NCBI RefSeq assembly: GCF_004121055.1
Contig: NZ_PYAL01000002.1
Location: forward strand, 1-64,000
Length of the DNA stretch: 64,000 nt
Direction: 5' to 3'
DNA from: Achromobacter aloeverae
Lineage (GTDB): Bacteria; Pseudomonadota; Gammaproteobacteria; Burkholderiales; Burkholderiaceae_B
In this document: positions 28,381 through 37,942 of the stretch, one piece after another
Numbering within the stretch: the first letter of the stretch is position 1
How the letters are laid out: the number at the start of each line of letters is the position of its first letter
Program-made: the position numbers and the translations under genes
The notes under the pieces: model-generated
Database searches by the model: none
Told to the model about the DNA's origin: nothing
What the model saw: the letters and a program-made list of their open reading frames with translations, nothing else

Positions 28381-29832
28381 TCAATGGGTGTTGTTCTGGT
28401 CGTCGGAGGCCGGGGCAGTCCCTGCCGCGGCAAGGGCCGCGTCGGCGGTCTCCACATAACCGCCGCCCAGGGCCTTGGCCAGGTCGGCGTCGAGCTTGTA
28501 CGCGCGGAAGCGCAGGTCGGTGTCCAGGCGCGCCTGCACCAGCACGCTATCCTGCGCGATCAGCACGGTCAGGTAGTTGCCCAGGCCGGCGCGATAACGG
28601 TTCACGGCAAGTTCATAGGCCGCGTCGGTGGACGTGCGCGCCTGGCGCTGTTCCGTGGTTTCGCGTTCCAGCAGGCGCAGCGCGTCAAGCGCATCGGCGG
28701 TCTGGCGCACCGCGGTCAGCACGGTCTGGTTGTAGTCGGCGGCCGCCAGGTCGGCATCGGCGCGGCGGCCTGCCAGATTGGCGTTGAGCTCGCCGTTGTG
28801 GAACAGGGGCAGCGAAATCGCCGGGCCGATGTTGGCGGCGCGGCTGCCGGCGTCCAGCAGGTTGTTGGTGCCCAGCGCCTGGAAGCCGATGAAGGCGGTG
28901 AGGTTCACGTTGGGATAGAACTGCGCCTTGGCGACGTCGATTTCCTTGCGCGCCGCTTCCGCGCGCCAGCGCGCGGCCGTGACATCGGCGCGATGGCCCA
29001 GCAGCTCCAGCGGCACGGAGGCTGGCACGCCGCCTCCGGGCGCCGTCATCGTGGCCGCGACCAGCCGCTGGCCGCGTTCGGGACCGGCGCCGACGAGGGC
29101 CGCGACCTGGTTGCGCAGTTGCGCCAGCGTGGTCTCGATCTGGGTCAACTGCACCTTGCCGGCGGCCAGCGCGGCGTCCGCCTGCTTGACTTCCACCTGC
29201 GTGTCCAGGCCCGCGCTGAAGCGCTGGGCGGTGATGGCCTGCACATTCTCGCGCTGCTTGAGGATGCGCTGCAGGACCTCGCGCTGGGCGAAGGCGTCCT
29301 GCAGGTTGAGATAGGCTTCCACCACCGCGCTGCTCAGCATGACGCGCGCCGCCTGGCGATCGGCCTCGGCGGCTTGCTGCTGCGACAGCGCCGCCTTCAG
29401 GCGGGAGCTGTTCTTGCCCCAGAAATCCAGCTCGTAGCTGAAGTCCAGGCCCAGGCGAGTATCGCTCTGCGCCGAGCCGGCCAGCGGGGCAGGGTAGATA
29501 TAGTTCTTGGAGATGTGCTCACGCTGCAGGCTGTAGTCCGCATCCACGCGCGGCAGCAGCGGTGCGCGGGCGGTGCCCACGGCCGCGTTGGCCTGCGCGA
29601 GGCGCGCCTGGGCCGCGGCCATCGAAGGGCTGTTGGCCAGGGCTTCTTCCACCAACGTGTCGAGCTGGGTGTCCTGATAGCGCCGCCACCATTTCTCCAC
29701 GGGCCAGTTGGCGGTCGTCGTGCTCAGGCCCAGCGCGGTCCCATCGACCTGCTTGACCGGTTGGGGGCCTGGCTCCATCAGCGCGCAACCGCCCAGCGTC
29801 AGGACCAGCAAGGAGCTCAATAAGCGTTTCAT
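28381..29832 (-). CDS. Outer-membrane efflux lipoprotein, NodT/OprM family
   Basis: The 483-residue protein has a lipoprotein signal (MKRLLSSLLVLTLGGCALME, lipobox LGGC with Cys16). Two TolC-type repeats contain paired long coiled coils, as in NodT/OprM channels. Conserved family segments are WWRRYQDTQLDTLVEEALAN and LDFSYELDFWGKN. It is the first gene of the efflux operon, 19 bases ahead of the emrA-like gene, and sits downstream of marR with a palindromic operator candidate in between. Confidence 0.92.
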   Translation of the reverse strand: MKRLLSSLLVLTLGGCALMEPGPQPVKQVDGTALGLSTTTANWPVEKWWRRYQDTQLDTLVEEALANSPSMAAAQARLAQANAAVGTARAPLLPRVDADYSLQREHISKNYIYPAPLAGSAQSDTRLGLDFSYELDFWGKNSSRLKAALSQQQAAEADRQAARVMLSSAVVEAYLNLQDAFAQREVLQRILKQRENVQAITAQRFSAGLDTQVEVKQADAALAAGKVQLTQIETTLAQLRNQVAALVGAGPERGQRLVAATMTAPGGGVPASVPLELLGHRADVTAARWRAEAARKEIDVAKAQFYPNVNLTAFIGFQALGTNNLLDAGSRAANIGPAISLPLFHNGELNANLAGRRADADLAAADYNQTVLTAVRQTADALDALRLLERETTEQRQARTSTDAAYELAVNRYRAGLGNYLTVLIAQDSVLVQARLDTDLRFRAYKLDADLAKALGGGYVETADAALAAAGTAPASDDQNNTH

Positions 29833-29883
29833 AGCGACCAGAGATTCAATTGAGATGCTTTAAGTAATTGTTCAGGATGTAAT

Positions 29884-29893
29884 TGCCTAGGCA
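29884..29893. promoter_or_regulatory. Candidate MarR operator upstream of efflux operon
   Basis: The perfect ten-base palindrome TGCCTAGGCA lies in the 100-base gap before the outer-membrane protein gene. Together with the next bases it reads TGCCTAGGCAGT, which matches ten of twelve bases of TGCCTAAACAGT found upstream of marR at 30449-30460. A shared motif at both promoters is what an autoregulated MarR-efflux system would show. Confidence 0.5.
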
Positions 29894-29932
29894 GTGATTT
29901 AGGCGAACTACAGGACCAGTCATGTCGCCTGG

Positions 29933-30433
29933 TCATTTGGACGGCGGCACGGGCGCGGAGCCGTTTGCCAGCATGCGGCGCATGAAGTGGGACAACATCT
30001 GGGCCTCCTTTTCCGTGAACCCCCGCAGGAAGTGGTTCAAGGTGCGGGCAATATTCAGGGGGATCTGGCGGGTGACGGCGGCGCCTTCCTCCGTGACCTC
30101 GATCTTGATCACGCGGCGGTCGTGCTCGCAGCGCTGGCGGCGCAGCAATCCCTTGGCTTCCAGGCGGTCCAGGGTCCGCGTCATGGCGCCGGTGTCGACG
30201 TCCGACATGCGTGCCAGCTCGGCCGCGGTGTCGGCGCGCCCCATGCTGACCATGGCCAGCGGCCGCCACTGGGTGGCCGTCAGCCCGAGCGGGGCCATTT
30301 CCTGGTCCAGCGCCCGGTTCAGCGAGTTGTACACCAGTTTGATGAGATACCCGGGGTTCTCTTCAAACATTTGCAGGCGATCGCAGCGGTAGGGCGGCGA
30401 ATCGTCTGACGGGTCAGGGGTTTCGGTATTCAT
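29933..30433 (-). CDS. MarR-family transcriptional regulator
   Basis: The 166-residue protein is a winged-helix MarR regulator: LTATQWRPLAMVSMGRADTA leads to the recognition helix in MSDVDTGAMTRTLDRLEAKG. The wing, RRQRCEHDRRVIKIEVTEEG, contains the conserved DRR-type motif. The ATG at 30431-30433 is preferred to an in-frame TTG nine bases upstream. It probably represses the adjacent efflux operon and itself, releasing on binding a phenolic or drug ligand. Confidence 0.9.
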   Translation of the reverse strand: MNTETPDPSDDSPPYRCDRLQMFEENPGYLIKLVYNSLNRALDQEMAPLGLTATQWRPLAMVSMGRADTAAELARMSDVDTGAMTRTLDRLEAKGLLRRQRCEHDRRVIKIEVTEEGAAVTRQIPLNIARTLNHFLRGFTEKEAQMLSHFMRRMLANGSAPVPPSK

Positions 30434-30448
30434 GCCGCGCAATGTAGC

Positions 30449-30467
30449 TGCCTAAACAGTAACTGTC
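30449..30467. promoter_or_regulatory. Candidate MarR operator upstream of marR
   Basis: TGCCTAAACAGTAACTGTC lies 15 bases before the marR start codon. It contains the palindrome ACAGTAACTGT and shares TGCCTA..CAGT with the site at 29884 in front of the efflux operon. Confidence 0.45.
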
Positions 30468-30587
30468 AATAAAGCCCCGACTTGCCACAGGGTTATGGGG
30501 GACGGAATGTGGCCGGCGCGCCTGCGTGCTGTCGATGTCGTAGAAAGGGGGTGCAAACGTGGCGCTCCCGCACATAAAATCCGGCCC

Positions 30588-31553
30588 ATGACATCGACGA
30601 CCGTTCCCCCGGCCAGCAGCGGGTTCTCGCAACGCGCAATGGGCTTTACGCTTGCTGCCCTGGGCGCCATCCTCTTCTCGGGCAAGGCCATCGTCGTCAA
30701 GTTCACCTATGCGTATGGCGTGGACGCCGTCACGCTGATTGCGTTTCGCATGCTGTTCTCGCTACCGTTCTTCGCCCTGATCGCGCTGGACCAGGCGCGC
30801 CGGGCGCGGCGCGGCCAGCTGCCGGTGCTGACGGCGGGCGAGCGGGGCCGCGTGGTGGTGCTGGGCCTGCTTGGCTACTACCTGTCCAGCTTCCTGGATT
30901 TCCTGGGCCTGCGCTATATCAGCGTCGGGCTGGAGCGCCTGATCCTTTTCCTCTCGCCGACGCTGGTGCTGCTCATCACCGCCTTCTGGCTCAAGCGCGC
31001 CATCGCGCGCAGCCAGTGGGTGGCGCTGGCGCTGTCCTACGCGGGCGTGGTGCTGGTGTTCGCGCATGACCTGTCGCAATCGGCGGGCGATGCGGTCTGG
31101 CTGGGCGCGGGCTTCGTCTTCGCGTCCGCGCTGACGTATGCCCTGTACCTGATCGGCTCCGGCGAGTTGGTCAAGCGGGTGGGCTCCACACGCCTGACAG
31201 CCTATGCCATGACCGTCTCCAGCATTGCCTGCCTGGTCCAGTTCTTCGTGCTGCATCCGGTATCGGCGCTGCTCCAGCCCATGGGTTTCTACGGCTTGTC
31301 GCTCATACACGCCACCGTCAACACCGTTCTGCCGGTCTTCATGATCATGGCCGCCGTCTCGCGCATCGGCGCGCCCCTGGCGGCGCAGCTTGGCATGCTG
31401 GGGCCGGTCTCCGTATTGTTCCTGGCATATTGGTTCCTGGGCGAGCCGGTGACATCCTGGCAATTGGCGGGCACCGGCCTGGTCCTGGCCGGCGTGTTCG
31501 CGCTCACCGCCAAATCGCGGGCGTCCGCCAAGCCCCGGAACGCGCCGGCATGA
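30588..31553 (+). CDS. EamA/DMT-family transporter
   Basis: The 321-residue inner-membrane protein has ten hydrophobic segments in two EamA repeats. The first begins GFTLAALGAILFSGKAIVVK and the second ends with GPVSVLFLAYWFLGEPVTSW, the typical C-terminal EamA motif. The start at ATG 30588 is preferred because the earlier in-frame start (30495) would add a non-membrane stretch covering the promoter. The substrate is unknown. It is divergent from marR. Confidence 0.85.
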   Translation: MTSTTVPPASSGFSQRAMGFTLAALGAILFSGKAIVVKFTYAYGVDAVTLIAFRMLFSLPFFALIALDQARRARRGQLPVLTAGERGRVVVLGLLGYYLSSFLDFLGLRYISVGLERLILFLSPTLVLLITAFWLKRAIARSQWVALALSYAGVVLVFAHDLSQSAGDAVWLGAGFVFASALTYALYLIGSGELVKRVGSTRLTAYAMTVSSIACLVQFFVLHPVSALLQPMGFYGLSLIHATVNTVLPVFMIMAAVSRIGAPLAAQLGMLGPVSVLFLAYWFLGEPVTSWQLAGTGLVLAGVFALTAKSRASAKPRNAPA

Positions 31554-31611
31554 ATTCCCTTGCTTTCCATTCATCCTGTACCCAACGATAAACGCACAAA
31601 AGGAGCGTTGC

Positions 31612-32601
31612 ATGGCCAGCACTATCGCAAAGGCAATCCAGCTCGAAACCCATGGCGGTCCCGAGGTCCTGAAACTCGTCGACCTGGAAGTGCCGCCCCC
31701 CGGCCCGAAGGAAGTCACGATACGCCAGCACGCCGCGGGCTTGAACTTCATCGACATCTATTTCCGCACCGGCCTGTATCCGCACCCCTTGCCGCACGGC
31801 CTGGGCTCGGAGGGCGCGGGCGTGGTCGAAGCGGTGGGCAGCGAAGTCACCCATGTCAAGAAGGGGGATCGCGTCGCCTATGGCCAAAGCCCGCTGGGCG
31901 CCTATGCCCAAGTGCGCAATGTGCCGGCCGTGAACGTGGTGAAGCTGCCGAAGGGCATCAGCTTCGACGAAGCCGCCGCCATGATGCTCAAGGGCTTGAC
32001 GGTGCAATACCTGTTTCGCCAAACCTACCGCCTGCAAGGTAATGAGACGATTCTTTTCCACGCGGCGGCGGGCGGCGTGGGCCTGATCGCCTGCCAGTGG
32101 GCGCGCGCGCTGGGCGTGAAATTGATCGGCACCGTTTCCAGCCCGGAGAAGGCCGCGCTGGCCAAGGAGCACGGCGCCTGGGCCACCATCGATTATTCGC
32201 GCGAGAACGTCGCCGAGAAGCTGCTGGAACTGACCGGTGGCAAGAAGGTGCCGGTGGTGTATGACGGCGTTGGCAAGGATACCTGGGAAGCGTCGCTCGA
32301 CTGCATCGAACCGCGTGGCCTGATGGTCAGCTTCGGCAACGCGTCGGGTCCGGTGACCGGCGTGAATGTCGGCATCCTCAACCAGAAGGGCTGCCTGTAC
32401 CTGACGCGTCCGTCGCTGGGCCTGCACATCAATACGCTGGACAAGCTGCAGGCCGCCTCCAGCGAGTTGTTCGACCTGGTGGTCAAGAAGAAGATCAAGC
32501 TGAACATCGGCCAGCGTTATCCGCTGGCGCAGGTCGGCGACGCGCACACCGCGCTGGCGGCGCGCAAGACCACCGGCGCGACGATCCTGACGCTGGATTG
32601 A
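31612..32601 (+). CDS. qorA: NADPH:quinone oxidoreductase, zeta-crystallin type
   Basis: A 329-residue medium-chain dehydrogenase/reductase without structural or catalytic zinc ligands. It contains GLNFIDIYFRTGLYP, the family's quinone oxidoreductase signature, and the nucleotide-binding motif AAAGGVGLIACQWARALG near residue 148. It should reduce quinones with NADPH in the cytoplasm. AAAGGAGCG is a good ribosome site, and a terminator follows. Confidence 0.92.
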   Translation: MASTIAKAIQLETHGGPEVLKLVDLEVPPPGPKEVTIRQHAAGLNFIDIYFRTGLYPHPLPHGLGSEGAGVVEAVGSEVTHVKKGDRVAYGQSPLGAYAQVRNVPAVNVVKLPKGISFDEAAAMMLKGLTVQYLFRQTYRLQGNETILFHAAAGGVGLIACQWARALGVKLIGTVSSPEKAALAKEHGAWATIDYSRENVAEKLLELTGGKKVPVVYDGVGKDTWEASLDCIEPRGLMVSFGNASGPVTGVNVGILNQKGCLYLTRPSLGLHINTLDKLQAASSELFDLVVKKKIKLNIGQRYPLAQVGDAHTALAARKTTGATILTLD

Positions 32602-32612
32602 TGGTTGTATGA

Positions 32613-32638
32613 AGACGCCGCATCGCGGCGTCTTTTTT
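32613..32638 (+). terminator. Terminator after qorA
   Basis: Stem AGACGCCGC / GCGGCGTCT with a three-base loop and a following T run, 11 bases after the stop codon. Confidence 0.9.
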
Positions 32639-32766
32639 CCCGCGCCGCGGACGGGCGACCGCATGCCCCGCGGCGCGCGCCGTCGCCGGGTTTCCCTCCT
32701 TACAGTCACTCGCATTTTGTCCACAGTCCGTCACGTCCTACGGGCGGCAGCGTGGGCTAAGGTGAT

Positions 32767-32781
32767 TAGGTCACTGACCTA
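32767..32781. promoter_or_regulatory. 15-base palindrome overlapping leader of small lipoprotein gene
   Basis: TAGGTCACTGACCTA is a perfect palindrome (seven-base arms, one central base) ending just before the AGGAG ribosome site of the next gene. It could be a repressor operator, or a small mRNA hairpin at the ribosome site. Confidence 0.5.
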
Positions 32782-32794
32782 GAGGAGCTGCGAC

Positions 32795-33016
32795 ATGACC
32801 CGAAAACTTCTGGCTTTGGCCCTGGCTACCACCGCGCTGGGCGGCCTTGCGGCTTGTTCCCATCCGAATGTCGTGCAGACCAAGGACGGACAGCAGATCG
32901 TCACTCCGGACGAGCCGGAATACAACAAGAAGTCCGGCACCTACCAGTACGAAGACAATGGCAAGAAGGTGCAGATCAACAAGGACGACGTCCATTCCAT
33001 ACAGGAAGTGAAGTAG
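32795..33016 (+). CDS. Small lipoprotein, YgdI/YgdR family
   Basis: This 73-residue protein has a lipoprotein signal with lipobox LAAC (Cys21), followed by the YgdI/YgdR SH3-like domain: VVQTKDGQQIVTPDEPEYNK then YQYEDNGKKVQINKDDVHSI. It is expected at the inner or outer membrane facing the periplasm; the family's role is not settled. AGGAG lies eight bases before the ATG, directly after a 15-base palindrome. A GC-rich terminator follows. Confidence 0.9.
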   Translation: MTRKLLALALATTALGGLAACSHPNVVQTKDGQQIVTPDEPEYNKKSGTYQYEDNGKKVQINKDDVHSIQEVK

Positions 33017-33028
33017 GACGCCGCTTGT

Positions 33029-33107
33029 GCCCCCCGAGGGGGGCTTTTTGTCTTGGGGCCGCCCCAAGACAAGAAAGACCCGCATCACAGCCATGGCGCG
33101 GGTCTTT
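33029..33107. terminator. Stacked hairpins between convergent genes
   Basis: Three hairpins lie in a row. GCCCCCC/GGGGGGC with TTTTT (33029-33049) ends the lipoprotein gene. TTGTCTTGGGG/CCCCAAGACAA occupies 33048-33072. AAAGACCCGC/GCGGGTCTTT (33074-33107) is oriented to stop fbp from the other side. Confidence 0.8.
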
Positions 33108-33130
33108 TCATTTGGGCTCGCGGAACCGGA

Positions 33131-34150
33131 TCAGCCCTGGCCGTGTTCCTTGTGATAACGCGCCACGGTTTCGACTTCGTTCTTCGAACCGAGGATGACG
33201 CTGACGCGCTGGTGCAGCTGCATGGGCTGGATGTCGAGGATGCGCTGCGTGCCGTCGATGGCGGCGCCGCCGGCCTGCTCGATCAGCAGGCTCATGGGGT
33301 TGGCTTCATACATCAGGCGCAACTTGCCCGGCTTGTTCGGCTCGCGCGAGTCCCACGGATACATGAAGATGCCGCCACGCGTCAGGATGCGGTGCACGTC
33401 GGCCACCATGGACGCCACCCAGCGCATGTTGAAATCCTTGCCGCGCGGCCCGGTCTTGCCGGCCAGGCAGTCGTCGATGTAATGCTTCACGGGCGGCGCC
33501 CAGTGACGCATGTTCGACATATTGATGGCGAATTCCTTGGTGTCCTCGGGAATGCGCATGTCTTCGTGGGTCAGCACCCAGGATCCCATTTCGCGGTCCA
33601 GGGTGAAGCCGGCCACGCCATTGCCCACGGTGATGACCAGCATGGTCTGCGGGCCGTACACCGCATAGCCCGACGCCACCTGCTTGTTGCCGGGCTGCAT
33701 GAAGTCCTGTTCGCCCACGGGCTGGCCGGGCGTGTCGTGATGCGCGCGCAGCACCGAGAAGATGGTGCCGATGGACACGTTGACGTCGATGTTCGACGAA
33801 CCATCCAGCGGATCGAACAGCAGCAGGTATTCGCCCTTGGGATAACGGTTCGGAATGGGATGGATGGTTTCCATTTCTTCCGATGCCATGGCGGCCAGGT
33901 GGCCGCCCCATTCGTTGGCTTCGAGCAGGATTTCGTTGGACATCACGTCCAGCTTCTTCTGCACTTCGCCTTGCACGTTTTCCGTGCCCAGGCTGCCCAG
34001 CACGCCGCCCAGGGCGCCCTTGCTGACGGCGTGGCTGATGGCCTTGCAGGCGCGCGCGACCACTTCGATCAGCAGGCGTACTTCCGGCACGACCACGCCG
34101 TGTTCGCGCTGCTGCTCGACCAGGTATTGGGTGAGGGTCTTTCTTTTCAA
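33131..34150 (-). CDS. fbp: Fructose-1,6-bisphosphatase class I
   Basis: The 339-residue enzyme removes the 1-phosphate of fructose-1,6-bisphosphate in gluconeogenesis. The metal-binding motif [20 protein letters not shown] is near residue 112. Further conserved parts are the substrate segment [12 protein letters not shown] and [20 protein letters not shown] near the C-terminus. It starts [18 protein letters not shown] and lies 23 bases downstream of pepN in the same direction. Confidence 0.97.
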   Translation of the reverse strand: MKRKTLTQYLVEQQREHGVVVPEVRLLIEVVARACKAISHAVSKGALGGVLGSLGTENVQGEVQKKLDVMSNEILLEANEWGGHLAAMASEEMETIHPIPNRYPKGEYLLLFDPLDGSSNIDVNVSIGTIFSVLRAHHDTPGQPVGEQDFMQPGNKQVASGYAVYGPQTMLVITVGNGVAGFTLDREMGSWVLTHEDMRIPEDTKEFAINMSNMRHWAPPVKHYIDDCLAGKTGPRGKDFNMRWVASMVADVHRILTRGGIFMYPWDSREPNKPGKLRLMYEANPMSLLIEQAGGAAIDGTQRILDIQPMQLHQRVSVILGSKNEVETVARYHKEHGQG

Positions 34151-34173
34151 GGGATTCTCCAGGATGAATGAAG

Positions 34174-36879
34174 TCAGGCGGCCAGTTCCAGCGCCTTGGA
34201 CACGATTTCGTTGACGTTGCGCGAAAGGCCCGCGTGCGCGCGGACTTTTTCCAGCGCGCGCCGCATGGGTTCACGCAGGGCCGGCGTATAGCGTGCCCAG
34301 TTGTCCAGCGCGCGGGCCAGGCGGGCGGCGATTTCGGGGTTCAGCGCGTCCAGCGCCAGCACCTGCTCGACCCAGAACGCATAGCCGCTGCCGTCAGGCA
34401 GGTGCAGGCCGCGCGCGTTGTTCAGGCAGAACTGGAATACCAGGGCGCGGGCGCGATTCGGATTGCGCAGCGTGAAGGCGGGATGGGCCATCAGGCCTCG
34501 AACCGTTTCCACGGACGTGGAGCGCGCCGTGGCCTGCAGTGCGAACCACTTGTCGATGACCAGCGGGTCCTGCTGCCACTGCTCGTAGAAGTCGCCCAGC
34601 GTGCGCGTGGCGTCGTCGGGACGGCCATGGTTGACCAGCGCGCCCAGGGCGCCGAGGCGGTCGGTCATATTGCCGGCCTGGTCGTATTGCTCCAGCGCCC
34701 ACGCTTGCGCGCGCGCATCGCCGGCCGCCATCAGGTGTGACAGGGCCAGGTTCTTCAAGGCGCGCCGGCCCGCCGGGACGGGCGCGGGGCTGTAGGCGCC
34801 CGGCGTCTGGTTGTTCTCGAACGCGGCCGTCCAGGCCTGGGCCAACTGGCGGCCCAGGTCGGCGCGCACGAAATCGCGCGCGACGGCGAGGGCGGGCGGG
34901 TCGATATCGGTCATGCGTTCGGCCAGCGTCTTCTCCGACGGCAGGGCGAGCGCACGGGCGCGATAGGCGGCATCCAGCCGCGGATCGGTCAGCAGGGTGC
35001 GCCAGGCCTCGACAAAAGCGGGTTGCAGGCTCAGCGCGTCCCCTTGCTGGACACGTGCAGCCAGCGCCAGGATCTGGCGCGTGGCCAGTTCCTGGCCGGC
35101 CTCCCAGCGGGCGAAGGGGTCGGGATCGTGCGCCGACAGCAGGGCCAGTTGGTCGTCACGCCAGGGGTACTCGACGATGACGGGCGCGGAGAAACCGCGC
35201 AGCAGCGACGGCACGGGCTCGCTGGAAATGCCATCGAACACCCATTCCTGGCGTTCGGTGGTCAACTCCAGCAGCACCGTGTCCACGGCCGGCGCGCCGT
35301 CGAGCGAGAGCGGCAGGGGCCGGCCGGCGCGGTCCAGCAGGCCCATCGCGAACGGGATATGCAACGGCGGCTTGTCGGCCCCGTCGGCCGTGGTTTTTTC
35401 GACCCCGACCGGCGCGCAGCGCTGCGACAGGGTCACGGCGCAGCGCCGCGTCGCCGCATCGTAGGCCAGCGAGACGGCGACGCGCGGCGTGCCGGCCTGG
35501 CGGTACCAGCGGCGGAACACGGACAGGTCGCGGCCGGGATGCTGCCGCGTGTAGACCGATTCCATCGCGGCCACGAAGTCGTCGCAGGTCACGGCCTGCC
35601 CGTCATGGCGGCGGAAATACTCGTCCATCCCCGCGCGAAAGCCTTGCTCGCCCAGCAGCGTATGCTGCATGCGGATGACCTCGGCGCCTTTCTCGTAGAC
35701 CGTGGCCGTGTAGAAGTTGCCGATCTCCTGGTAGCTTTCGGGGCGGATGGGATGGGCCATGGGGCCGGCATCTTCCGGGAATTGCGCGGCGCGCAGCGTG
35801 GCGACGTCATCGATGCGCTTGACCGCGCGGGCGCTGGCGGCGGCCGCGGCATCCAGACCGTGCGCCATCATGTCGGCGCTGAATTCCTGGTCGCGGAAAA
35901 CCGTGAGCCCTTCCTTGAGGCTCAACTGGAACCAGTCGCGGCAGGTCACGCGGTTGCCGGTCCAGTTGTGGAAATACTCGTGGCCGATGACCGACTCGAT
36001 GCCTTCGTAGTTGGCGTCGGTGGCCGTATCGGGATTCGCCAGCACGTAGGCCGCGTTGAAGATATTCAGGCCCTTGTTCTCCATCGCGCCCATGTTGAAG
36101 TCGCGCACGGCGACCACCATGAAGCGGTCCAGGTCCAATTCCAGGCCGAAGCGGGTCTCGTCCCAGCGCAAGGCCCGTTCCAGCGATTCCAGGGCCCAGG
36201 CCGTGCGGTCCTCCGACCCCGGGTCGCTATAGACCTGCAACAGCACTTCACGGCCGCTGGCGGTGCGCGCACGGGTCTCGCGGCAGGTCAGCTGCCCCGC
36301 CACCAGGGCAAACAGGTAGCAGGGCTTGGGGAAAGGATCTTCCCATTCCACTTCCTGGCGACCGTCGGGCAACGTACGGCTGGCGACCAGGTTGCCGTTG
36401 CTTAACAGGTGGGGGTACTCGGGCAGGGCGCGCAGCGTCACCCGATAGCGCGACATCACATCCGGCCGGTCCGCGAACCAGGTGATGCGGCGGAAACCTT
36501 CGGCCTCGCACTGCGTGAAGAAATTCCCGCTCGATACGTACAGGCCCATCAGCGTCGAATTGGCCTGGGGGCGGCAGCGGCTGACGATCTCGACCACGGC
36601 CTGGTCGGGCAGGCCGGGTAGCGTCAGGGTCTCCGCGGTCAGCGTATGGCGGCCGGCATCCCAGGCGGCGCCGTCGACATGAACCGAGACCAGCTCCAGC
36701 TCGCTGCCGTCCAGCACCAGCGGCGCCGTGTCGCCGGCCGTGCGACGGCGCACGGTCAGGCGTGACGTCACGGTGGTGACCTCGGGTTCGAGATCGAACG
36801 CCAGCGCCACTTCGGGAATTTCAAAAGGATAGGGCCGGTAGTCCTTGCGGTAGATGGTCACGGAAGTATCGGTGCGCAT
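34174..36879 (-). CDS. pepN: Aminopeptidase N (M1 family)
   Basis: The 901-residue cytoplasmic zinc aminopeptidase trims N-terminal residues from peptides. The substrate-anchoring motif GAMEN is at residues 264-268. The zinc site HEYFH is at 300-304 with the third ligand Glu323 ([20 protein letters not shown]). Length and the four-domain layout match E. coli PepN (870). The start [20 protein letters not shown] matches the family. It is probably cotranscribed with fbp. Confidence 0.97.
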   Translation of the reverse strand: MRTDTSVTIYRKDYRPYPFEIPEVALAFDLEPEVTTVTSRLTVRRRTAGDTAPLVLDGSELELVSVHVDGAAWDAGRHTLTAETLTLPGLPDQAVVEIVSRCRPQANSTLMGLYVSSGNFFTQCEAEGFRRITWFADRPDVMSRYRVTLRALPEYPHLLSNGNLVASRTLPDGRQEVEWEDPFPKPCYLFALVAGQLTCRETRARTASGREVLLQVYSDPGSEDRTAWALESLERALRWDETRFGLELDLDRFMVVAVRDFNMGAMENKGLNIFNAAYVLANPDTATDANYEGIESVIGHEYFHNWTGNRVTCRDWFQLSLKEGLTVFRDQEFSADMMAHGLDAAAAASARAVKRIDDVATLRAAQFPEDAGPMAHPIRPESYQEIGNFYTATVYEKGAEVIRMQHTLLGEQGFRAGMDEYFRRHDGQAVTCDDFVAAMESVYTRQHPGRDLSVFRRWYRQAGTPRVAVSLAYDAATRRCAVTLSQRCAPVGVEKTTADGADKPPLHIPFAMGLLDRAGRPLPLSLDGAPAVDTVLLELTTERQEWVFDGISSEPVPSLLRGFSAPVIVEYPWRDDQLALLSAHDPDPFARWEAGQELATRQILALAARVQQGDALSLQPAFVEAWRTLLTDPRLDAAYRARALALPSEKTLAERMTDIDPPALAVARDFVRADLGRQLAQAWTAAFENNQTPGAYSPAPVPAGRRALKNLALSHLMAAGDARAQAWALEQYDQAGNMTDRLGALGALVNHGRPDDATRTLGDFYEQWQQDPLVIDKWFALQATARSTSVETVRGLMAHPAFTLRNPNRARALVFQFCLNNARGLHLPDGSGYAFWVEQVLALDALNPEIAARLARALDNWARYTPALREPMRRALEKVRAHAGLSRNVNEIVSKALELAA

Positions 36880-37044
36880 GGGCTATTTTTCCCCGGAAAG
36901 AAGTCATGACCTGGCTATTGTAGGACGCGGCCTGGTGCTTGCTGCGCAAAACTTTATACGCTAAGCCTGGTCTCAAGGGCATGGGCAAGACGTATGATGC
37001 GTCGCGGCCGTGTACGAGGTTCGCCGTACTCCAGGAGTCATTTC

Positions 37045-37689
37045 ATGAATCGCTATAAACATCTGTCCTTTGCACGGTGGGTCCGGGCGTGCTGCGCCGC
37101 CTTGTTCGCGCTGGCGCTGGCGGGATGCGCGACGACCAATACGGTGTCGGCGCGCGTGACGTCCTTCCAGCATTGGCCCGACAACGCGACCGGGCAGACG
37201 TATCGTTTCGTCGCGGCCGATGCTGGCCAGGAAAATAACCTGGAGTATCAGTCTTACCAGGACATGGTGCGGGCCGGCATAGGCGCGACCGGCCTGGTGG
37301 AAGCCGCCAAGGGGGCGCCGGCGCGATTCAATGTGTCCTTCACGTATGGCGTCGCGCAAACCCAGGTCATGGTGCGGCGTCCCTATGATCCCTATTTCTA
37401 TGGCGGTTATCCCGGATTCTATGGTCCGCGCGGCTATTGGGGCGGTTTCGGCGGCTATTGGGGCCCTGACTGGGTGGATGTGCCCACGGTCGCTTATCGC
37501 AACTCGCTCGGAATCTCGATTCGCGACGCCAGTAACGGCGGCGCCGAAGTGTATCGAGCCAGCGCTTATAGCGTATCCGGCAGCGACCGCCTGCTGCAGG
37601 TCATGCCTTATCTGGTGCGGGCGGTCTTCGACCAGTTCCCGGGTAATAATGGCTCGGAGCGCAGGGTCGAATACCCGGTGGGTCATTGA
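37045..37689 (+). CDS. DUF4136-type lipoprotein
   Basis: The 214-residue protein has a lipoprotein signal ending in the lipobox LAGC. The body shows features I associate with DUF4136 proteins: SVSARVTSFQHWP-like start, TYRFVAADAGQENNLEYQSY, and a C-terminal PYLVRAVFDQFPGNNGS. The middle is rich in tyrosine and glycine (FYGGYPGFYGPRGYWGG). The ATG at 37045 follows CAGGAG; an earlier in-frame ATG (36994) would not give a signal peptide at the N-terminus. The function is unknown; it is likely outer-membrane attached. Confidence 0.8.
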   Translation: MNRYKHLSFARWVRACCAALFALALAGCATTNTVSARVTSFQHWPDNATGQTYRFVAADAGQENNLEYQSYQDMVRAGIGATGLVEAAKGAPARFNVSFTYGVAQTQVMVRRPYDPYFYGGYPGFYGPRGYWGGFGGYWGPDWVDVPTVAYRNSLGISIRDASNGGAEVYRASAYSVSGSDRLLQVMPYLVRAVFDQFPGNNGSERRVEYPVGH

Positions 37690-37834
37690 TATATTAGTTG
37701 TTTTAATGAAGATACAATGTAATGGTTGTAATGTACTAAGCAGTGAAATAAGTCAGGGAATGTGCCATTTATCCGCATAAATACGTGTATTTGCCGGTCC
37801 GTCCTCGATGGTCGGCCGGCATAACGGCGGAGAT
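37690..37834. other. AT-rich gap after DUF4136 gene
   Basis: The first 100 bases are strongly AT-rich (GATATATTAGTTGTTTTAA and similar). I see no gene. A short palindrome AAATACGTGTATTT at 37779-37792 may be chance. The gap ends at the hns terminator. Confidence 0.4.
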
Positions 37835-37871
37835 AAAAAAACATCGCGCCGGATATCGGCGCGATGTTTTT
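37835..37871 (-). terminator. Terminator after hns
   Basis: Stem AAAAAACATCGCGCCG / CGGCGCGATGTTTTT with a small loop lies between two converging genes and ends with a T run on each strand. Confidence 0.85.
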
Positions 37872-37942
37872 GCGGCAGCCTCGCGGGGCGATCGACAGCG
37901 GTCCGCGGCGGGCTGCTTCGCGCCCGCGGGCGCTTATCGGGC

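Noticed and set aside
37779-37792. Palindrome AAATACGTGTATTT as an operator
   Set aside because: It lies in an AT-rich gap after a gene, with no promoter nearby, so chance is as likely.
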